Part shown: positions 59,921-64,000 of the stretch, piece by piece | How positions within the stretch are numbered: the first letter of the stretch is position 1 | Layout: each line of letters begins with the position of its first letter | Source of the DNA: Ruegeria arenilitoris | GTDB lineage: Bacteria > Pseudomonadota > Alphaproteobacteria > Rhodobacterales > Rhodobacteraceae | Length of the DNA stretch: 64,000 bases | Assembly (NCBI RefSeq): GCF_013030985.1 | Contig: NZ_WPYP01000004.1 | Coordinates: 124,001-188,000, forward strand | Direction of reading: 5' to 3' | Position numbers and translations under genes: made by a program | Notes under the pieces: generated by a model | Told to the model about the DNA's origin: nothing | The model's database searches: none | The model's input: the letters and a program-made list of their open reading frames with translations, nothing else

Positions 59921-60143
59921 GGATCTTATCCCCCGCATTTCTTCTGATGTTGAATCCAATAAATCGCCAGTAGTGTAACCGCCGCGTAAATTCGGTCAAT
60001 TCGAGCGCTGCACCTAGCCAAAAACAGTGTCCGGTACGGGCTCATCCTGCCTGTCTATGCTTGCCGCAGAGAACGACCGTCAAGAACCCAAACTGTTCAT
60101 TCGTCAGAAAGCAGCGAACGATTGGATTCGAGAATTTTATGGG
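59921..60143. other. Spacer between cupin and LysE genes
   Basis: No gene seen. It contains the cupin promoter and short fragments (AACGACCGTCAAGAACCC, AAAGCAGCGAACG near 60072-60121) of the same worn repeat-like character as the other accessory gaps. Confidence 0.35.
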
Positions 60144-60758
60144 CTACCGATCAACCCTTGTTAAAGCAAGGCCGACACCTGATCCAAAGAACAGAACGCC
60201 TGTCAGTTTGTGGCGAAGCCGCCCTAGCCTGGCCAATAGCGGGCGCGCAGTCTGGGCAGAAGCCGCCCATATGAGATCACCGAAAAATATCACGGCAAGG
60301 TAGATCGCCGCTGTAACCAGCAGCGCACCCGAACCTGATCCGGGCGCGACGAACTGCGGAAGAAAGGCAGCGTTGAATATCAACGTCTTCGGATTGATGG
60401 TTGCCAGAAAAAGACCCTGCCAAAAAAGGGTTTTGAGCGGTTTCCTACTCGCTTTACGCTCTTCAAGGTCTGCGACGCCCTGCCGCCAAGCAATGATGCC
60501 TAGGTAGAGCAGGTAAGCTACGCCGACCCATTTCAGCCAAAGAAAGGCAGACGCCGCAAATTCCAAAAGTGCTGCCAGCCCAAGAACTACGACCGCGAGT
60601 TGCAATGCTACACCGATAGTCGTGCCCAACACCGTCACAGCGCCGAAGCGGAACCCGAAAGCTAGCGTGTTTGCGACGATAAGAGCGACATTGGGGCCAG
60701 GTATGGCGACGAGAAAGGCGGTTGCGCTCACAAGCGCGAATGCAAGGCTTAGATCCAT
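60144..60758 (-). CDS. LysE/RhtB family amino-acid exporter
   Basis: 204 residues, six transmembrane helices. Diagnostic N-terminus FLVAIPGPNVALIVANTLAFG (PGP motif), then KWVGVAYLLYLGIIAWR and FLATINPKTLIFNAAFLPQF. Exports amino acids or homoserine-lactone-like compounds; substrate not predictable. The start ATG follows AGGAGTTTC. Confidence 0.9.
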   Translation of the reverse strand: MDLSLAFALVSATAFLVAIPGPNVALIVANTLAFGFRFGAVTVLGTTIGVALQLAVVVLGLAALLEFAASAFLWLKWVGVAYLLYLGIIAWRQGVADLEERKASRKPLKTLFWQGLFLATINPKTLIFNAAFLPQFVAPGSGSGALLVTAAIYLAVIFFGDLIWAASAQTARPLLARLGRLRHKLTGVLFFGSGVGLALTRVDR

Positions 60759-61149
60759 GAGAAACTCCTGTAAGGACTGTCATAAGCTGACATTGGCGGT
60801 TTGTCAGTAAAGTCCGCGCCACCGCCATCTGCACACCACACAGAGAATGTCCGATTTACGTGGTTCGCGACCTGCTGCATGAGCGAAAGACCGAAGTGTG
60901 ATCAAGGTCTGGTAAGGGCTCATTGCCTCAATCGACGCCGCGATTTGAAGCGATTTGCTTATTTGACAAAGGGGGGGGAATCCACTGAATCGGTTCACAT
61001 GACCTCTGCCTGCCTTGGCCATCTCATTCTTCATTTGCTTCTCAATGACGCTGGGCTATCCCAGCCATTCTCGCTAGGAATTAAGCCAATGAGGGTTCGG
61101 ACAAAACAGTAGTCCAGACTTAGAAAACTCATCCGGTGAGGCAAAATAC
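60759..61149. other. Spacer upstream of the KAP gene, with left repeat
   Basis: 391 bp. It holds the left copy of the direct repeat (60846-60905), a poly-G run (near 60968) and the ribosome site GGTGAGG for the KAP gene. A 103-codon frame at 60801-61112 is not credible as a gene overall, although the repeat lies in it. Confidence 0.5.
60846..60905 (+). repeat. Direct repeat, left copy (flanking KAP gene)
   Basis: 60-bp segment (core TTTACGTGGTTCGCGAC and TGCTGCATGAGCGA) that recurs at 63543-63602 with 5 mismatches. A further matching GGGCTCAT follows each copy ~11 nt later. Confidence 0.88.
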
Positions 61150-63369
61150 ATGGCTAAAGAACTCGACTCTGACCGCGCTGTAGAAGCCAACGACGATGAT
61201 GAGTTTGGTTTCGTGGGTATCGCTGAGAAGCTCGCGCCGCGCATTGTAGAGGCTTCCAAGGGCGATGGGATGGTCATCGGCTTAGAGGGGCGTTGGGGGT
61301 CCGGCAAAACCTCTTTGCTGAACTTCCTCCGCTCAGAACTTACAGAGGTTGAAGCGGAGAAGATTTACACAATCACAGTCGCGCCCTGGCTGAACGGCGA
61401 TGCGGCATCACTGGTCAATTCGGTTTTGGAACCAATAGCGGACGTACTTCAACGCATCGAAAACGAGAATGCTACGCCTGAGCAGCAAGCTGGTGCTCAA
61501 GTCGCGGAAAATGTCAGCCAGCTTCGCGAGTTGATTTCATCCTATGGAAGCCAAACGGCGCGAAAACTTGCGCCGGTAGCTACCTTGGCGGGATACGTAG
61601 TGCCCGGCATGCAAGCGGTGGGTGACGCCATCGGAGCCGCCGCCAACGTCATGGAAAACGCGGCAGAGCGTCCCCCGACGCCTACCGAATTGAAGGCGAC
61701 GATCATTGAAAAAATTCGCGCATTGGATGTCGGCTTCGTCGTAATATTGGACGACCTTGACCGGCTGGAACCGGCGCAAGCTGTGGAAGTCGTTCGACTA
61801 GTTCGGTCGGTCGCGGATTTCCCAAAAGTGGCCTACCTTATGTGCTATGACAGAGATGTCTTGGCCGATGCATTGAGTGAAGGCCTCAAAGTCAAAGACG
61901 GTGATCTTTTCCTGCAAAAGATCGTGCAACTGACCTTCGCTATTCCGCTTCCCGAACCATTTGATCTGCGAACGCAGTTTCGAAAAGAGGCACTCAAGCT
62001 CTATAGAGACGTGCACGGCGTTGACCTAGCAGGTGATGCTTTGGGAGACCTCAAGAGTGGTGTTGATCAAGAAGGCCAAGGTCTGGCTACCCCACGCGAA
62101 GTCAAGCTGGCACTCAACGGGATAAGATTCACCTATCCGTCCGTTAAGGATGACGTTTACTTCCCAGATTTCTGTAGGCTGCACCTCATAAAGACCACGC
62201 ACTTCAAGTTTTTCAAGTGGTTAGAAGACTACCTCTCTGTTCGCTCCATCATTGTCAGCGGCGACGGTATGGTCGGTACAGATGAAAAGAAGCGATACGG
62301 CAAAGAACTGAAAGCACTTCTTCCTTCAAAGAAGCCGGATTCCTACCGATCCATTTGGCATGCGTCTACTTTTGTTCCCGGCATAGCGGCAGTGAATCCT
62401 GCGAAAAAAAAGGTGTTTGCTGCAACGCCCCAATACAAGGACGAGAAATTTGTTTCCCTCAAGCGGTTAGGGAGCCCTTTTCACTATCGGTTCTACTTTG
62501 CCCTTACCGGTCCCAAGACTGTAATGTCAGATGCCGACTTTGACGAAGTTCTCCGACAGTCGCGAGAAGATGTCCGCGGTCTGATTGAAAGCCTTGCAAA
62601 GTATGCAGGAGAAACAAGGCAGTCCGGGAAAACGTGGTTTGAACACATTCTTGACAGGCTAGACGATGGTGTAATTGGCGGGCTGGATGAGAAACAACTA
62701 ATCGGAATGGTGACCGGTATCTGTGAGGTCATGGATACGGTTCTTGAGATCGATAATGTACCGAGGTTTTTTGCACCTTCGCTTGAGCGTCTCGCTGGCA
62801 GAGTTGTCGGGGAATGCTTGCGCCGACTAAATGGCATAAACCCCGAACAACACTACGGACTTGCACAATGGATTGCGGCTGATTGCACTTCGATAAACTG
62901 GATTGTCGGTGGCTTGCTTCGAACTGAGCTATTCCATCATGGTCACGCCGGAGGCGGCGAGCAAAGGACTTCGCCGGATGAATGGGTGTTCTCAGAAAAT
63001 CTACTGCAAGAGCTACTTGATATCGCCCACAAGCGGATATCGGATAAGGAGTTGCAGGACCGGATTCTCGTCATGCCAGATGTAGTCGGGTTCATGTACG
63101 GTTGGCTCGATATGTCTGGTGACGCAGAGCCGAAGGCATGGGTCACACAAGTGACGAATGACGACGAAGTCTTCCTCAAATTCCTACAAGAGATGCGCGG
63201 CTATGCTGTCAGTGATCGAGTTTACTACCCGCTCCATCGACGGACGCTCGAAACCTTCTTTGAGGATGCTGACGCAGTTGTTCAGCGCTTAAACGCGCTT
63301 ACCGAAGGTAAGCATGCAACGGAAGCGCTAGATTTACTGGAAGCAATCAGACAGGCGAAAAACTTCTAG
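61150..63369 (+). CDS. KAP family P-loop NTPase
   Basis: 739 residues. Walker A GRWGSGKTSL (Lys53) and Walker B VVILDDLDRL (Asp201/202), then the KAP-typical AYLMCYDRDVLADAL and FLQKIVQLTFAIPLPEP. Between the Walkers a hydrophobic insert (LAPVATLAGYVVPGMQAVGDA, ~137-160) sits where KAP proteins carry membrane helices. The long C-terminal half (~400-739) is helical and unassigned. KAP NTPases include phage-exclusion protein PifA, so defence is plausible. GAGG lies nine bases before the ATG. Composition is foreign. Confidence 0.86.
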   Translation: MAKELDSDRAVEANDDDEFGFVGIAEKLAPRIVEASKGDGMVIGLEGRWGSGKTSLLNFLRSELTEVEAEKIYTITVAPWLNGDAASLVNSVLEPIADVLQRIENENATPEQQAGAQVAENVSQLRELISSYGSQTARKLAPVATLAGYVVPGMQAVGDAIGAAANVMENAAERPPTPTELKATIIEKIRALDVGFVVILDDLDRLEPAQAVEVVRLVRSVADFPKVAYLMCYDRDVLADALSEGLKVKDGDLFLQKIVQLTFAIPLPEPFDLRTQFRKEALKLYRDVHGVDLAGDALGDLKSGVDQEGQGLATPREVKLALNGIRFTYPSVKDDVYFPDFCRLHLIKTTHFKFFKWLEDYLSVRSIIVSGDGMVGTDEKKRYGKELKALLPSKKPDSYRSIWHASTFVPGIAAVNPAKKKVFAATPQYKDEKFVSLKRLGSPFHYRFYFALTGPKTVMSDADFDEVLRQSREDVRGLIESLAKYAGETRQSGKTWFEHILDRLDDGVIGGLDEKQLIGMVTGICEVMDTVLEIDNVPRFFAPSLERLAGRVVGECLRRLNGINPEQHYGLAQWIAADCTSINWIVGGLLRTELFHHGHAGGGEQRTSPDEWVFSENLLQELLDIAHKRISDKELQDRILVMPDVVGFMYGWLDMSGDAEPKAWVTQVTNDDEVFLKFLQEMRGYAVSDRVYYPLHRRTLETFFEDADAVVQRLNALTEGKHATEALDLLEAIRQAKNF

Positions 63370-63640
63370 CCAAACTTCCCGTTCAGTGCTGCGAGCAATA
63401 AGCCGAGATCACGAGCCAAGAAAACCGTCCTATGCGGTCAATGAAAACTCGCACTGCATCTCGGCTCGCCAATGAGTTTAATTCGCTTGCGTTCGCAGAT
63501 CAGAAAACGTGTGAGAACAAGGCATTGTCTGCGCCGCGCTTAAACGTCCGGTTTACGTGGTTCGCGACGTGCTGCATGAGCGACAGACCGAGGTGTGATC
63601 AATGGCAGCTCAGGGCTCATAGCATTCCGCAACCCGCACA
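63370..63640. other. Spacer downstream of the KAP gene, with right repeat
   Basis: No gene seen. It contains the right copy of the direct repeat and a short stretch (GAAAACGTGTGAGAACAAGG) of AT-richer sequence. A 122-codon frame from 63432 crosses the BCCT terminator and is rejected. Confidence 0.45.
63543..63602 (+). repeat. Direct repeat, right copy (flanking KAP gene)
   Basis: Matches 60846-60905 at 55 of 60 positions, same orientation, 2,697 bp apart start to start. Followed by GGGCTCAT at 63613-63620 as in the left copy. Confidence 0.88.
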
Positions 63641-63668
63641 AAAAAACGCCCGCCAAATGGCGGGCGTC
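63641..63668 (-). terminator. BCCT gene terminator
   Basis: Minus strand GACGCCCGCC-attt-GGCGGGCGTTTTTTT, 22 bp after the stop of the transporter gene. Confidence 0.9.
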
Positions 63669-63689
63669 TTGGATTGGCGATACCAAAGC

Positions 63690-64000
63690 TTACATCTTCG
63701 CCTTTTCCGATTTCAGCGCCAGCCACAGGCAGTAGCACATCATCAGAACCACCAGCGTGAAGGGAATGCCGGTGGACACCGCCGCGCCTTGCAGAGCTGA
63801 CAGACCACCTCCCAACAGCAGGGCGATAGCGACGAGGCCCTCGAGCGTGCACCAGAACACACGCTGGATCACCGGGGCATCCATCTTGCCGCCTGCGGTG
63901 ATCGTGTCGATCACCAGCGAGCCGGAATCCGACGAGGTGACAAAGAACACCACGATCAGGATCAGCGCGATGGGGGCGATGATACCGTAAAGCGGCAGCT
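63690..64000 (-). CDS. BCCT family betaine/choline/carnitine transporter, C-terminal part
   Basis: About 103 residues visible; the gene continues beyond the right edge. The frame reads LPLYGIIAPIALILIVVFFVTSSDSGSLVIDTI; TSSDSGS is the conserved BCCT helix. The last transmembrane helices (FWCTLEGLVAIALLLGGGL, IPFTLVVLMMCYCLWLAL) and a short lysine-rich tail follow. It imports betaine-type osmolytes by Na+ or H+ symport. Confidence 0.88.
   Translation of the reverse strand, partial: LPLYGIIAPIALILIVVFFVTSSDSGSLVIDTITAGGKMDAPVIQRVFWCTLEGLVAIALLLGGGLSALQGAAVSTGIPFTLVVLMMCYCLWLALKSEKAKM

Noticed and set aside
60801..61112. 103-codon frame upstream of the KAP gene
   Set aside because: Only the repeated ~20-residue core recurs; the remainder has no coding signature or ribosome site.
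63432..63800. 122-codon plus-strand frame after the KAP gene
   Set aside because: It crosses the BCCT terminator and overlaps the BCCT coding sequence antisense.

Overview
The window is high-GC alphaproteobacterial DNA, most likely from a marine Rhodobacterales (Roseobacter group: Ruegeria, Leisingera, Phaeobacter or relatives). This rests on the gene families and their order: NasT/NasS with an ABC nitrate transporter, an RpoE/ChrR pair facing a DUF1365 gene, the order rsmB-heparinase II/III-purH-lspA-DUF3035-M16-M16, DUF1127 and DUF3775 proteins, ALDH16, and the TmpA/TmpB quaternary-ammonium phosphonate pair. No rRNA, tRNA or CRISPR array was seen. No taxon can be fixed without a search.

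Layout. 1-2.1 kb: serine biosynthesis (serC and the 5' part of serA, minus strand) behind a structured leader. 2.4-14.0 kb: a complete nitrate assimilation locus on the plus strand. It has the sensor/antiterminator pair nasT-nasS, a structured leader with a strong terminator, then nrtA, nrtB, a fused nrtC/D ATPase, nirB (nasB), nirD (nasG) and the catalytic nitrate reductase. Nearly all junctions overlap by 4 nt. 14.05-18.6 kb: gcvT-gcvH-gcvP (minus). 18.9-22.4 kb: histidine phosphatase, GST and two saccharopine dehydrogenase-type enzymes. 22.4-25.8 kb: two paralogous TPR-like membrane-anchored proteins flanking two DUF1127 proteins, then DUF3775. 25.9-28.6 kb: DUF1365, rpoE-chrR and a PliG-like periplasmic protein. 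28.6-31.7 kb: rmuC and mutL. 32.0-35.9 kb: a Mn/Fe/Zn-type ABC importer (minus) behind two palindromic operators. 36.1-40.3 kb: deoC, ALDH16 and an SDR. 40.3-48.8 kb: M16 peptidase pair, DUF3035 lipoprotein, lspA, purH, heparinase II/III and rsmB (all minus). 48.8-58.4 kb: an SdhAF4-like protein, a LysR regulator divergent from tmpA-tmpB-AllA-like gene, a Tat-exported protein resembling an alanyl-tRNA synthetase core, dapB, rbfA, truB and rpsO. 58.5-63.6 kb: an AT-richer accessory stretch with sequence debris, a secreted orphan, a cupin, a LysE exporter and a KAP P-loop NTPase flanked by ~60-bp direct repeats. 63.7-64 kb: the 3' end of a BCCT transporter.

The most coherent functional units are three. 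First, nitrate assimilation: ABC import, a nitrate reductase probably fed with electrons from NADH via NirB and the Rieske protein NirD, then nitrite to ammonium, with expression gated by NasS/NasT acting on the leader RNA. Second, phosphonate use: TmpA and TmpB should convert 2-trimethylaminoethylphosphonate to glycine betaine plus phosphate. A translationally coupled AllA-like cupin is a candidate third component. Third, the oxidative-stress ECF circuit, with two back-to-back promoters of identical design between rpoE and DUF1365.
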